From: JBCCXL01 sp039191605 | GTDB lineage: Bacteria; Acidobacteriota; Thermoanaerobaculia; Multivoradales; JAHZIX01 | NCBI GenBank assembly: GCA_039191605.1 | Contig: JBCCXL010000003.1 | Location: 186,001-250,000, forward strand | DNA length: 64,000 nt | Reading direction: 5' to 3' | Shown: piece after piece, positions 34,056-43,226 of the stretch | Layout: each line of letters begins with the position of its first letter | Numbering within the stretch: position 1 is the stretch's first letter | Made by a program: the position numbers and the translations under genes | Notes under the pieces: model-generated | What the model was told of the DNA's origin: nothing | Database searches by the model: none | The model's input: only the letters and a program-made list of their open reading frames with translations

Positions 34056-35448
34056 GTCCATCGATTCCGCCACTGATCCTCAGGGGCAGCCTGGCCCGTC
34101 GGCCGGGGTGAAGGGCCTTGGAGCCTCGGAGGTGCTGCGCAAAGTCGTGCACATGTCCGTCGGCCTGATCGCCTTCGCCGTGCGCTTCCTCGGCCCCCTG
34201 TGGTCAGCGGTTTGCGCGCTGGTGGCGCTGCTCTTCAATCTCTTCATCCTGCCCCGCATCGGCGGCCGAGCCCTATGGCGAGACGGTGAGCTGGCGGCGG
34301 GGCGCTCCGTCGGTATCGTGCTCTACCCGTTCTCGGTTCTGCTGCTGATTCTGTTCTTCGGTAGCCGTCTCGAAGTGGTGGCGGCGACCTGGGGAATCCT
34401 TGCTTTCGGCGACGGCATGGCTTCTCTGGTGGGGATGGCGCTGGGGCGCCGCAAGCTGCCGTGGAATGAGAAGAAGAGCTGGCTGGGATCCTCCGCCTAT
34501 GTGGTGTTTGGCACCGCGGCGGCCGCGGTGCTGATGTGGTGGACCGCGCCGGAAGCTCACGCCCTGCACTTCATCATCGCGACCTGCTTCGCCGCCAGCG
34601 TGCTGGCGGCGGCGCTGGAATCGGCCCCTCAGGGGCTGGACGACAATCTCGGAGTGCCGCTGCTCACCGGACTTTTCCTGTTCTGCCTGGTGCTCACCGA
34701 GGGCCGCTGGGCCGAGATCTGGGGAGCCGAGCTGGGGGAGCGGGCGGCGATCGGCTTTGGGGTCAACCTGCTGCTGGCGGGGGCCGCCTACGCCGCCCGT
34801 TCGGTGAGCGTTTCCGGCGTGATCGGCGGCGTGCTGGTCGGCACGATGATCTGGGCGTTCCTGGATTGGAGGGGCTTTTTGCTGCTCCTCGCCTTCTTTG
34901 TTCTCGGCACCGCGTGCACCAAGCTCGGGTACCGCCGCAAGGCGGCTCAGGGGCTGGCCCAGGAAAAGGGTGGACGACGGGGAGCTGGGAATGCCTTCGC
35001 CAACAGCGGGGTCGCCGCCCTCTGCGCGATGTTCGCGGCCACCACCGGCATCCCCGAGCTCTTTGCGGTGGCTTTCGCTGCGGCCTTCGCTACCGCAGCT
35101 TCGGATACTGCCGCTAGCGAGATCGGCCAGCTCTACGGGCGTCGAACCTTCCTGATCACGACTCTCCGGCCGGTGCCTCGGGGAACCGAGGGAGCGGTCT
35201 CTTTGGAGGGAACCCTCGCCGGGGTCGCCGCCTCCGTCGTGGTGGCCGGGGTGGGGGTTGCCGTGGGGCTCTTCGGCGTCTCTCCGGCGCTTTGGGTGGT
35301 GGTGGCAGCCTTCGTTGGTACCACCCTGGAGAGCCTGGTAGGAGCGACCCTGGAGAAGCGCGGCTTGCTCGACAATGAAGCCGTGAACTTCCTCAACACT
35401 CTGGTGGGAGCTCTCGTAGCCGCCGGCCTTTGGGTGCTGCTAGCCTAG
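34048..35448 (+). CDS. fusion of phytol/dolichol-kinase-like domain with DUF92 (VTE6-like) domain
   Basis: This polytopic membrane protein (466 aa) joins two enzyme families that act in sequence in plants. Residues 20-230 resemble CTP-dependent polyprenol kinases (VTE5/SEC59 clan): LRKVVHMSVGL, FGDGMASLVGMALGRRKLPW and EKKSWLGSSAY. Residues 240-466 are DUF92, the family of phytyl-phosphate kinase VTE6: RRGAGNAFANSGVAA, ASDTAASEIGQLYGRR and PRGTEGAVSLEGTLAG. The product would be a polyprenyl or phytyl diphosphate made by two successive phosphorylations. Starts at 34039 and 34048 are possible; AGGAG sits 9 bases before the latter. It overlaps the upstream SDR by 8 bp and precedes a UbiA prenyltransferase by 141 bp, which could use the diphosphate. 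Confidence 0.88.
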   Translation: MTESIDSATDPQGQPGPSAGVKGLGASEVLRKVVHMSVGLIAFAVRFLGPLWSAVCALVALLFNLFILPRIGGRALWRDGELAAGRSVGIVLYPFSVLLLILFFGSRLEVVAATWGILAFGDGMASLVGMALGRRKLPWNEKKSWLGSSAYVVFGTAAAAVLMWWTAPEAHALHFIIATCFAASVLAAALESAPQGLDDNLGVPLLTGLFLFCLVLTEGRWAEIWGAELGERAAIGFGVNLLLAGAAYAARSVSVSGVIGGVLVGTMIWAFLDWRGFLLLLAFFVLGTACTKLGYRRKAAQGLAQEKGGRRGAGNAFANSGVAALCAMFAATTGIPELFAVAFAAAFATAASDTAASEIGQLYGRRTFLITTLRPVPRGTEGAVSLEGTLAGVAASVVVAGVGVAVGLFGVSPALWVVVAAFVGTTLESLVGATLEKRGLLDNEAVNFLNTLVGALVAAGLWVLLA

Positions 35449-35589
35449 GGGGCCTTGCCAGCGGAGCGCAATGGATGCGCTTTGCGCCTCGACCTTTTCG
35501 TTTTTGAGTGCCGGGTCGGCGTCTATCGATGCCGTCCATTGATCGTAGGGTTCGCCTCTCTCCGTAGCGCGGACCTATCGGGAGTCGTT

Positions 35590-36645
35590 GTGAACGCAGA
35601 AACTTCGATCGATCCCAAGGGATCGACCGCCGCTCCTCAGCCTTCTCCGCAGGGAACCTGGGGGGCTTACCTGAGGCTCGCTCGACCTTTCACCTTGCTG
35701 CCTCCGCTGCTGGGGATCGTTTCCGGCGCGATTTGCGCCTTTGGGTCGATCCACAATCCGGACCCGGAAGCGCGGCTGACCGCGTCGGTGATCTTGACCG
35801 TGCTGCTGGGTTCGTTGTGCGCCAGCTTCCTGAACGCAGCATCCAACGCCATCAATCAGATCTACGACCTGGAGATCGATCGGGTCAACAAGCCTCATCG
35901 GCCTCTGGTGACCGGCGCGCTCTCCATGTCTCAGGCGTGGGGATTCATCGCCATCTTCTACGTTCTGGCCCTGGTTCCCACCTGGCTGGTGGTGGTGTAC
36001 CCCTACACTGAGTGGGGGGAGAAGCTCACCGCGCCCCTCGCCTGGCATCAGACCTTCTTCATCTACCTGGCGGGCCTGATCTTCACCTTCGTTTATTCCG
36101 CTCCCCGCTGGGGGCGAACTAAGGTGAAGGGGATGTTGGCAAACCTCACCATCGCGGTGCCCCGGGGAATGCTGCTGAAGGTGGCGGGTTGGGCGATGGT
36201 GGCCAAGGTGGGCTATGTCGAGCCCTGGTTCATCGGCTGTATCTTCGCTCTCTATCTGATCGGTGCCGCCTCGACGAAGGACTTTGCCGACATCGAGGGC
36301 GACGCCGTCGGGGACTGCAAGACGCTGCCGATTCTCTACGGGCCCCGCAAGGCCGCCTGGATCATTGCACCCTTCTTCGTTTTCCCCTGGCTGCTGCTGC
36401 CTCTCGGCGCCGTGCTGCCGGATCCCCAGAGCCCAGAGCATCCGATCCTTACCGGGAACGGGCCCTTCCTCATTGGCCTGGGTATCCTGTTGACCCTTTG
36501 GGGGCTGTATACCGTCTATCTGCTGCTGCGGGACCCGGATGAGCTCACGCGGACGGAGAATCACCCCTCCTGGAAGCATATGTATCTCATGATGATGGCG
36601 GCGCAGATCGGCTTCGCGGTGGCCTACCTGCCGATCTTTCCCTGA
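35590..36645 (+). CDS. UbiA-family prenyltransferase
   Basis: This integral-membrane aromatic or glycerol-phosphate prenyltransferase (351 aa) has the two diphosphate/metal motifs of the family: NAINQIYDLEIDR (N89, D93, D97) and KDFADIEGD (D231, D234, D238). About eight or nine membrane segments are visible. A disordered N-terminal leader of about 25 residues is rich in Pro and Ser. The GTG at 35590 is preceded by GGGAG at a 5-base distance. It could join a polyprenyl diphosphate to a quinone or lipid head group. The kinase-fusion gene just before it may supply the donor. I cannot distinguish MenA-, Ubi- and DGGGP-synthase-like roles. Confidence 0.88.
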   Translation: MNAETSIDPKGSTAAPQPSPQGTWGAYLRLARPFTLLPPLLGIVSGAICAFGSIHNPDPEARLTASVILTVLLGSLCASFLNAASNAINQIYDLEIDRVNKPHRPLVTGALSMSQAWGFIAIFYVLALVPTWLVVVYPYTEWGEKLTAPLAWHQTFFIYLAGLIFTFVYSAPRWGRTKVKGMLANLTIAVPRGMLLKVAGWAMVAKVGYVEPWFIGCIFALYLIGAASTKDFADIEGDAVGDCKTLPILYGPRKAAWIIAPFFVFPWLLLPLGAVLPDPQSPEHPILTGNGPFLIGLGILLTLWGLYTVYLLLRDPDELTRTENHPSWKHMYLMMMAAQIGFAVAYLPIFP

Positions 36646-36794
36646 GCCCTGAGCTGCTCCTAGGCTGAGTTGCTCCAAGGCATTGAGCTCTCGGTGCCCC
36701 CCGGGTGATCCTTGAAGCCCTTGCTTTCTCGGCTGCTGAGATAACCTGGGCTCAGATCGCGCGGATTCAGGCGTACTGATACCAAGGAGTGACG

Positions 36795-37346
36795 ATGAGC
36801 GAAGCGAGAGCCAGGGACGGCGCCCCTAGGGACGAGACTCCGAGGGACAGCGCAATCGATCCGACCGCCGATGGCGATCTGCCCTCCCCGCGGCGATTGC
36901 TCTCGTTCTACGATCGTCTGCGGTCCCGGGTGCGGCGACGGCTGGAGTTGCGGGGTCGCCTCGGCGGTGCCGCCGCCGAGGCGCTGCTGCTGGTGCCGGA
37001 CGTCTTTCTGCTGATGGTTCGGCTGCTGCTGGACTCGCGGACCCCGGCCCGTACCAAGAGCCTGCTGGGCGGAGCGCTGCTCTACTTTATTGCGCCGGTG
37101 GACCTCTGGCCGGAGGGAGTCGTAGGGCCGGCGGGTTATCTCGAGGATCTGGTGCTCGCCGCGGCGATGCTGCAGAGCGCTCTGGATTCTCGCCTCGAGG
37201 CCCTCATCGAGGAGCATTGGAGCGGTTCGGCCTCGGCCCGCCAGGCGCTGGAGGACATTGCGTCCAGCTCGCGACTGCTGCTCGGCGATCGGTTGTCCGA
37301 TCGCCTCAGCCGGGTGTTGACCCGCCGGGGAATCGAGCCTAGCTGA
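36795..37346 (+). CDS. DUF1232 (YkvA-like) small protein
   Basis: This 183-aa protein carries the DUF1232/YkvA motif ALLYFIAPVDLWPEGVVGPAGYLEDL (pattern: a short hydrophobic segment, IxPxDL, then G-Y-L-x-D-L) near residues 99-124. It begins with a disordered Asp/Arg/Pro-rich leader and contains an amphipathic basic helix (RLRSRVRRRLELRGRL). The start at 36795 is supported by AAGGAG at 36784-36789, 5 bases upstream; GTG at 36789 is an alternative. The family function is unknown; members are thought to be membrane-associated. It closes the lipid block 420 bp before the respiratory operon. Confidence 0.82.
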   Translation: MSEARARDGAPRDETPRDSAIDPTADGDLPSPRRLLSFYDRLRSRVRRRLELRGRLGGAAAEALLLVPDVFLLMVRLLLDSRTPARTKSLLGGALLYFIAPVDLWPEGVVGPAGYLEDLVLAAAMLQSALDSRLEALIEEHWSGSASARQALEDIASSSRLLLGDRLSDRLSRVLTRRGIEPS

Positions 37347-37556
37347 GCCCGCACGCAGCGCGTATCGGCGGGCTCCTGTCCTTCGCCGAGAGCCCCGGCG
37401 AGATCAGGGTGGCCTTTCACTATTGTTCCTTTCACTCTCGGAATCCTTGGGCTACAATGCATCGTCCGCTCTCGAACAGCTGAATTCGGTAGTGAACCGG
37501 TCTTCACCGGAGTGGACTCCTCATTCACAGAGCTGAGCAGTGCAAAGAAAAACTCC

Positions 37557-37586
37557 TTGGACATGGGTCCTCGCGGGTGCTAGAGT
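37557..37586 (+). promoter_or_regulatory. sigma70-like promoter of the respiratory operon
   Basis: TTGGAC (37557-37562), an 18-bp spacer and TAGAGT (37581-37586) match a sigma70 promoter fairly well. Transcription would begin near 37593, inside the adjacent palindrome, and read into actA 174 bp downstream. The assignment is by sequence only. Confidence 0.5.
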
Positions 37587-37590
37587 GACT

Positions 37591-37608
37591 TTGTGAAGAT
37601 TTTCACAA
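37591..37608. promoter_or_regulatory. CRP/FNR-family operator-like palindrome
   Basis: TTGTGAAGATTTTCACAA is a perfect 7-4-7 inverted repeat and contains TGTGA-N6-TCACA, the consensus of CRP-type regulators. It lies 4 bp after the -10 hexamer, so a bound protein would more likely repress than activate this promoter. No CRP/FNR gene is in the window. Confidence 0.75.
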
Positions 37609-37766
37609 GCTCTCCGCTGCAGCGATGAGGGGGCTTGTTGGATCTAGGGAACCGATTTTCCCGGGCAGTGATTGTCAGCTGCCCGTGGACGGCCAACCCT
37701 CCCGTCGCGGTGCCGCCGACGTCTTCGCAAAGATCAACCTAGAAGGTAATCAGGAACCGACAGACC

Positions 37767-38423
37767 ATGCCCCAACTTTTTCCCCGCAGCGCCAACCCCA
37801 TGGCGAGGATCAGCATTGGTGCCGGCGCACTGCTGGCAGTCGGGGTGATCTCGCTCCTCATGGCGATCGTTCGCTCGCCGTATCAGACGGATGTTGGGAC
37901 GGAGCTGAATCAGCCCGTTCCCTTCAGCCATGACCACCACACTGAGGTTCTCGGCATCAGCTGTGCCTATTGCCACACCTCCGTGGAGATCGCCTCTAGC
38001 GCTGGCATCCCGCCGACCCAGACCTGCATGAACTGCCACAACATCATTTGGGCGGACACGCCGATGCTGGAGCCGGTGCGCGAGAGCTGGCGCAACGATG
38101 AGCCGATTCGCTGGAACCGAGTCCACGACCTTCCGGATTACGTGTACTTCAATCACAGCGCTCACGTCACGAAGGGCATTGGCTGTAACGAGTGCCACGG
38201 TCAGGTGAACGAGATGCCGTTGATCTATCAGGCTGAGTCCTTGCAGATGAGCTGGTGCCTCGATTGCCACCGCAATCCCGAGCAGTTCGTTCGCCCCAAG
38301 GACGAGGTCTACAACATGAATTGGCAACCGCCGGCGGGGGTGGATCGTGCCGAGTTTGGTCGCGCTCTGGTGGCGGAGTACGAAATCAATAGTCAACAAA
38401 CCTGTTCGACCTGCCACCGCTAA
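37767..38423 (+). CDS. actA: alternative complex III pentaheme cytochrome c subunit ActA
   Basis: This is the pentaheme cytochrome (218 aa) of alternative complex III, a quinol:electron-acceptor oxidoreductase that replaces the bc1 complex. An N-terminal membrane anchor (IGAGALLAVGVISLLMAIV) exports the domain to the periplasm. Five CxxCH sites bind c-type hemes: 66-70, 87-91, 140-144, 164-168 and 213-217, the last at the very C-terminus. The order and count match ActA. It is the first gene of the operon, followed by actB after 185 bp, a longer gap than any other in the operon. Confidence 0.94.
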   Translation: MPQLFPRSANPMARISIGAGALLAVGVISLLMAIVRSPYQTDVGTELNQPVPFSHDHHTEVLGISCAYCHTSVEIASSAGIPPTQTCMNCHNIIWADTPMLEPVRESWRNDEPIRWNRVHDLPDYVYFNHSAHVTKGIGCNECHGQVNEMPLIYQAESLQMSWCLDCHRNPEQFVRPKDEVYNMNWQPPAGVDRAEFGRALVAEYEINSQQTCSTCHR

Positions 38424-38608
38424 CGTGGAAGAGATGCGGTCGAGATTAGGTGGAGACGATCGAGGGCCGGAGGGCGAGAGAGCCTCTTCTTCTCTGGCGC
38501 TACGCTGCAGCTTCAACGGATCCCAAGAGAAGATCATGACGCACCGTCACACGCGTTTCTTTACTACTGGATCCATCGGAACTTCGTCGATTTCTGGGAG
38601 TAACAACC
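38424..38608. other. actA-actB spacer
   Basis: This is the only sizeable gap (185 bp) inside the otherwise overlapping act genes. It contains the imperfectly spaced inverted repeat TGACG-CAC-CGTCA (38537-38549) and ends with GGGAG, the ribosome site of actB. It might hold an internal processing or attenuation signal; this is speculative. Confidence 0.35.
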
Positions 38609-41600
38609 TTGAGTGAAAACAGGGCAAAGCATGGTAACCAAGAGGCGCTGTCCCCTCGGAGCGAGCGACGCTCTCCTCTTCGGGTGCTGCCATCGAGCCC
38701 CACGGTAGCGGCCCCTCCTGCGGACGAGAATAAAGAGGTTCTGCAGTTAGAAAGCCTTCGCGAAACCCTCCAAGAGAAGAGTGGTGAGGGTTTCTGGCGA
38801 AGCCTTGATGAGCTAGCCGAGACCGAGGAGTTCCGGGATCTGATGCACCGTGAGTTCCCCCGCGAGGCTGCGGAGTGGGATTCCTCTGTCAGTCGTCGAC
38901 GCTTCCTGCAGGTGGCTGCGGCGGGCCTCGCCCTCGCCGGGATGACGGGTTGTACACGGCAGCCGGAGGAGCGGATCGTTCCGCACGTGCGGATGTCGGA
39001 TTACGTCGTACCGGGCAAGCCCCTCTACTACGCCTCGGCTGCGCCCGCTGGCGGGTATGTCAACGGTGTCTTGGTGGAGAGCAACGAGGGCCGGCCGACG
39101 AAGGTCGAGGGCAATCGCGATCATCCCTGGAGCCTCGGGGCGACCGACAACTTTACGCAGGCGTCGACCCTGCAGCTCTACGATCCCGACCGTTCCCGGT
39201 TCCCCTTGCACCTCGGAAAGTCGGTGTTGTGGTCAACCATTGAGACCACTCTGCAGAACATTGCCCGGGCGCAAGAGCCGCTGGGCGGCGCCGACCTCGC
39301 CTTCATCTCGAGCGCGGCGTCCTCGCCCACTCTGGAAGCTCAGTTAGCGGAGTTGAGGGAGCGCTTCCCCCAGGCCCGCTGGGTGGAGTGGGAGGCGGCC
39401 GGCCGCGAGGTCGTCCATCAGGGTCTCGAGCAGGTGTACGGCCAGTCCGTAGAGGTTTCCTATGATCTCTCCGGCGCGGACGTGATTCTCACCCTCGAGG
39501 CGGATCTCTTCCATGAGGATCCCGGCAGTCTTCGCTACGCTCGTCAGTTCGCGAAGCGCCGTCGAGTCCATGAGGGTGACTCAACGATGAATCGACTGTA
39601 CTCGGTGGAGTCGACGCCGACTCCGACGGGTACTCTGGCGGATCATCGCCTCGTGCTTCGGGCTTCTGCCGTCGGCACCTTCACCGCGGCGCTGGCGGAG
39701 CGCCTCGGCGTGCCGGGGGCCGCTGGCTCTGGCGCTGGTGGGGAGAATGAAGAGTGGCTGCAGGCGGTCGCCGACGACCTGCTGGCGCATCGCGGCCGCA
39801 GCCTGGTGGTGGCGGGAAGTCAGACCTCGCCAGAGCTGGTGGCCTTGGCGCAGGCGATCAATCACCACCTCGGAAACGTAGACGCGACGGTGCGTTACAC
39901 GGACCTGCCCTTGGTGAGGCCGGAGGGCCCTGGCGGGGCCGGGGTGGAAGCCCTGCGGGAGCTGGTTGAGGGGATCAACGCCGGGTCCGTTCGGACCCTC
40001 TTCTTCCTCGACACGAATCCCGTCTTGGATGCTCCGGTAGATCTGGGTCTGGTCGACGCCTTAGCGAAGGTGGAGACCTGCATCCATCTTGGCCAGTATG
40101 TCGATGAGACGGCGCGCTACTGCCATTGGCACATCAACCAGGCGCACTACCTGGAAGGGTGGAGCGATGGCCGGGCGATCGATGGCACGACCTCCGTGGT
40201 GCAGCCGCTGATCGAGCCGCTATTTGACGGAAAGACGGTTCACGAGGTTTTGGGAACCGTCTTGGGGCAGGTCGGGACCGCCTATCAGCTGGTGGAAAGC
40301 TACTGGCGCCAGCAGCTCGGCGATGCCTTCGATGACTCCTGGCCGGCGATTCTCCACAACGGCGTGGTGCCCGATTCTCAATTCCCTTCGGTCAGCGTCT
40401 CCCCCGTTGGAAGCGCCTTGACTGCTGCCGGCAGCCAGCTGCGGGCGATCGCTGGAGCGGCTCCGGATCTCGAGCTGAGCTTCCGTCCGGACTCCTCGGT
40501 ATGGGACGGTCGCTTCGCCAACAACGCCTGGCTGCAGGAAGCTCCACGCCCCTTGTCGAAGCTGACCTGGGACAACGCCCTGTTGGTGGCTCCCGCAACG
40601 GTGGCTCGACTGGAGCTCGCCGATAAGCCGAAGTGGAGCCCATTTCCGGACCAGCTGCACGGTGAAAAGGCAAAGGCGGCACAGCTGCTGACCGCCACCG
40701 GGAAGATGGTGCGAGTCAAGGTCGGCAGCGGAACCATCGAGCTACCTTTGTGGGTGCATCCCGGTCAGGCCGAAGGCACCGTCACTGTGAACCTCGGATA
40801 CGGCCGTGAATACGGCGGTGCGGTGGCGAAGGGAGCGGGCTTTAACGTCTATCCCATCAGGACGAGCGATACGCAGTGGCTCAGCCCGAGCGTGACTCTG
40901 GAGACGACGGGAAAGCGTTATCAGCTGGCGAGCACGCAGCGTAACGCGAACATCGTTCTGGAAGGCCAGGAGGCGAAGAATCGCCACCTGGTTCGAACCG
41001 CCACGATTTCGGCATACAACAAGGATCCGAAGCTCATCGAGTCGATGGGCCATGCGGAGATGCAGGAGATCTCGTTCTATCCAGGGTATGCCTACGATGG
41101 CATCGCCTGGGGAATGGCCGTGGATCTATCTTCCTGCACCGGCTGCAACGCCTGCGTCATCGCCTGTCAGGCGGAGAACAACATCCCGACGGTGGGCAAG
41201 GATCAGATCAGCCGCGGGCGCGAGATGCATTGGCTGCGCATCGACCGCTACTACGAGGGCAGCATCGACAACCCTCGGATTCACTCCCAGCCCATCTCCT
41301 GCATGCAGTGTGAGCAGGCTCCGTGTGAGGTCGTTTGCCCTGTCGCGGCGACGGTGCATAGCGAGGAGGGGCTGAACGACATGGTGTACAACCGTTGCGT
41401 CGGCACTCGCTACTGCTCCAACAACTGCCCTTATAAGGTTCGCCGCTTCAACTTCCTGCGCTACTCCAACGATGAGAGCGATCCGCTCGTCGCCATGAGC
41501 CGCAATCCGGACGTCACGGTTCGTACCCGAGGCGTGATGGAGAAATGCACCTACTGCGTGCAGCGGATCAAGGAAGCCCGCAGCGAGGCGCGGGTAGATG

Positions 41601-41854
41601 CCAACGAGCCCGGCAGAAAGATCAATGAAGACGATCTGCTGACCGCGTGCCAGGAAGTCTGCGCCACTGACGCCATCGCTTTCGGCGATATCAACGACGA
41701 AAACAGTCGGGTGGCGAAGTGGAAGGCGACGAATCTGAACTACTCCCTTTTGGAGGAGCTAGGAACTCGCCCGCGGACGACCTACCTCGCCAAATTGCGC
41801 AACCCGAACCCTGTGTTGGAGCCGGAGGAGGCCGATCATCATGGCAGTCATTGA
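38609..41854 (+). CDS. actB: alternative complex III molybdopterin-oxidoreductase-like/iron-sulfur subunit ActB
   Basis: This is the large periplasmic subunit of alternative complex III (1081 aa). An N-terminal block FWRSLDELAETEEFRDLM precedes the Tat motif SRRRFLQ (95-101) and a hydrophobic segment ending in a lipobox-like GMTGC. Residues about 120-720 are molybdopterin-oxidoreductase-like but, as in known ActB, show no obvious cofactor ligand. The C-terminal ferredoxin part has cysteine clusters CTGCNACVIAC (about 841), CMQCEQAPCEVVC (about 898), CSNNC (about 935), CTYC (about 980) and CQEVC (about 1015), consistent with several Fe-S clusters. The start is TTG with GGGAG 8 bases upstream. 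Confidence 0.95.
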   Translation: MSENRAKHGNQEALSPRSERRSPLRVLPSSPTVAAPPADENKEVLQLESLRETLQEKSGEGFWRSLDELAETEEFRDLMHREFPREAAEWDSSVSRRRFLQVAAAGLALAGMTGCTRQPEERIVPHVRMSDYVVPGKPLYYASAAPAGGYVNGVLVESNEGRPTKVEGNRDHPWSLGATDNFTQASTLQLYDPDRSRFPLHLGKSVLWSTIETTLQNIARAQEPLGGADLAFISSAASSPTLEAQLAELRERFPQARWVEWEAAGREVVHQGLEQVYGQSVEVSYDLSGADVILTLEADLFHEDPGSLRYARQFAKRRRVHEGDSTMNRLYSVESTPTPTGTLADHRLVLRASAVGTFTAALAERLGVPGAAGSGAGGENEEWLQAVADDLLAHRGRSLVVAGSQTSPELVALAQAINHHLGNVDATVRYTDLPLVRPEGPGGAGVEALRELVEGINAGSVRTLFFLDTNPVLDAPVDLGLVDALAKVETCIHLGQYVDETARYCHWHINQAHYLEGWSDGRAIDGTTSVVQPLIEPLFDGKTVHEVLGTVLGQVGTAYQLVESYWRQQLGDAFDDSWPAILHNGVVPDSQFPSVSVSPVGSALTAAGSQLRAIAGAAPDLELSFRPDSSVWDGRFANNAWLQEAPRPLSKLTWDNALLVAPATVARLELADKPKWSPFPDQLHGEKAKAAQLLTATGKMVRVKVGSGTIELPLWVHPGQAEGTVTVNLGYGREYGGAVAKGAGFNVYPIRTSDTQWLSPSVTLETTGKRYQLASTQRNANIVLEGQEAKNRHLVRTATISAYNKDPKLIESMGHAEMQEISFYPGYAYDGIAWGMAVDLSSCTGCNACVIACQAENNIPTVGKDQISRGREMHWLRIDRYYEGSIDNPRIHSQPISCMQCEQAPCEVVCPVAATVHSEEGLNDMVYNRCVGTRYCSNNCPYKVRRFNFLRYSNDESDPLVAMSRNPDVTVRTRGVMEKCTYCVQRIKEARSEARVDANEPGRKINEDDLLTACQEVCATDAIAFGDINDENSRVAKWKATNLNYSLLEELGTRPRTTYLAKLRNPNPVLEPEEADHHGSH

Positions 41855-43226
41855 GCAACCCTATCCCTCCAGCAGGCCGGCCGATGAGCCGCTGGTTGGG
41901 CCGGGCAATGACCACGGAACGGTAACCGATCGAATCGCGGGGGTGGTCTTCGGTAAGACCCCCCTGTGGTGGTTCGGTATTTTTGCCTTCGCCGGCGGCC
42001 TGCTCACTCTGTTGGGTTATAGCGTCGTCTACCTGCTGTTTACCGGTACCGGTATTTGGGGCCTGAATATCCCGGTGGGCTGGGGCTTTGCGATCATCAA
42101 CTTCGTTTGGTGGATCGGCATTGGCCATGCCGGAACCTTGATCTCGGCCATTCTGCTGCTGCTCAATCAGGGATGGCGAACATCGATCAACCGCTTCGCC
42201 GAGGCCATGACCCTCTTTGCGGTGGCCTGCGCCGGTCTGTTCCCGATTTTGCATACCGGTCGCCCCTGGCTGGCGGCGTACTGGCTGCTGCCGTACCCCA
42301 ACACGATGGCTCTGTGGCCCCAGTTCCGCAGTCCGCTGATCTGGGATGTGTTCGCGGTCTCTACGTACTTCACGATTTCGCTGCTCTTCTGGTACGTCGG
42401 CCTGATTCCCGACCTCGCCACGATGCGCGACATGGCGAAGAACAAGGTCGTGAAGACCATCTACGGCATGTTTGCGATGGGATGGCGAGGCTCTGCCGCC
42501 CACTGGCATAATTACGAATCCGCCTACCTGCTGCTGGCGGGCGTCTCGACTCCCCTGGTGCTCTCCGTGCACACGGTGGTGAGTTTCGACTTCGCCGTCG
42601 CCCAGGTCTTTGGATGGCACGCCACGATCTTCCCGCCTTACTTCGTCGCCGGCGCCATCTACGCTGGTTTCGCAATGGTGCTGCTGCTGGCGATTCCGAT
42701 CCGCAAGGTCTTCCATCTCGAGGACTACATCACCATCAAGCATCTCGAGAATATGGGTAAGATCACGCTGGCGACCGGCATGATCGTGTCCTACGGGTAC
42801 TTCGTGGAGGTCTTCATCGGCTTCTACAGCGGGAACCAATACGAGGAATTCATGATCCTCAACCGCATCACAGGGCCCTATCGAGAAGAGTGGTTTGCGC
42901 TGATCTTCTGCAACGCCATCGCACCGCAGGTCTTCTGGTTCAAGAAGTTGAGAAGGTCGCCTCTGGTGCTCTTCATCGTTTCGATCATCGTCTCCATCGG
43001 GATGTGGTTGGAACGCTTCATCATCGTGGTCACCAGTCTGCACCGGGACTTCCTGCCGAGCTCTTGGGGACTTTACGAAGGCACCTTCTGGGATTGGTCG
43101 CTGTACATCGGGACCTTCGGCCTCTTCCTCTCGCTCTTCTTCCTCTTCATCCGGTTCGTGCCGATGATCAACATCTTCGAGATGCGCACCATCCTGCCTA
43201 AGCAGCAGCGCCAAGGAGAGACCTGA
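41841..43226 (+). CDS. actC: alternative complex III NrfD/PsrC-like membrane subunit ActC
   Basis: This polytopic NrfD/PsrC-family protein (461 aa) has about ten membrane segments and is the quinol-binding site of alternative complex III. Conserved features are visible: GWGFAIINFVWWIGIGHAGTL (pattern: FVWWIGIGHAG), LHTGRPWLAAYWLLPYP, and SVHTVVSFDFA near the middle. The C-terminal loop has the charged block EMRTILPKQQRQGE. It overlaps actB by 14 bp and its stop by 1 bp with actD (TGATG at 43224-43228), showing tight translational coupling. The length and order match actC in characterised ACIII operons. Confidence 0.96.
   Translation: MAVIEQPYPSSRPADEPLVGPGNDHGTVTDRIAGVVFGKTPLWWFGIFAFAGGLLTLLGYSVVYLLFTGTGIWGLNIPVGWGFAIINFVWWIGIGHAGTLISAILLLLNQGWRTSINRFAEAMTLFAVACAGLFPILHTGRPWLAAYWLLPYPNTMALWPQFRSPLIWDVFAVSTYFTISLLFWYVGLIPDLATMRDMAKNKVVKTIYGMFAMGWRGSAAHWHNYESAYLLLAGVSTPLVLSVHTVVSFDFAVAQVFGWHATIFPPYFVAGAIYAGFAMVLLLAIPIRKVFHLEDYITIKHLENMGKITLATGMIVSYGYFVEVFIGFYSGNQYEEFMILNRITGPYREEWFALIFCNAIAPQVFWFKKLRRSPLVLFIVSIIVSIGMWLERFIIVVTSLHRDFLPSSWGLYEGTFWDWSLYIGTFGLFLSLFFLFIRFVPMINIFEMRTILPKQQRQGET

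Larger units (their letters stand above)
37347..37766. other. 420-bp regulatory region upstream of the ACIII-caa3 operon
   Basis: This is the longest AT-enriched gap near the respiratory genes. It contains a lone -10-like TACAAT (37453), the promoter and CRP/FNR-type palindrome described separately, and a leader of about 160 bases before actA. No protein gene is supported here. Confidence 0.6.
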
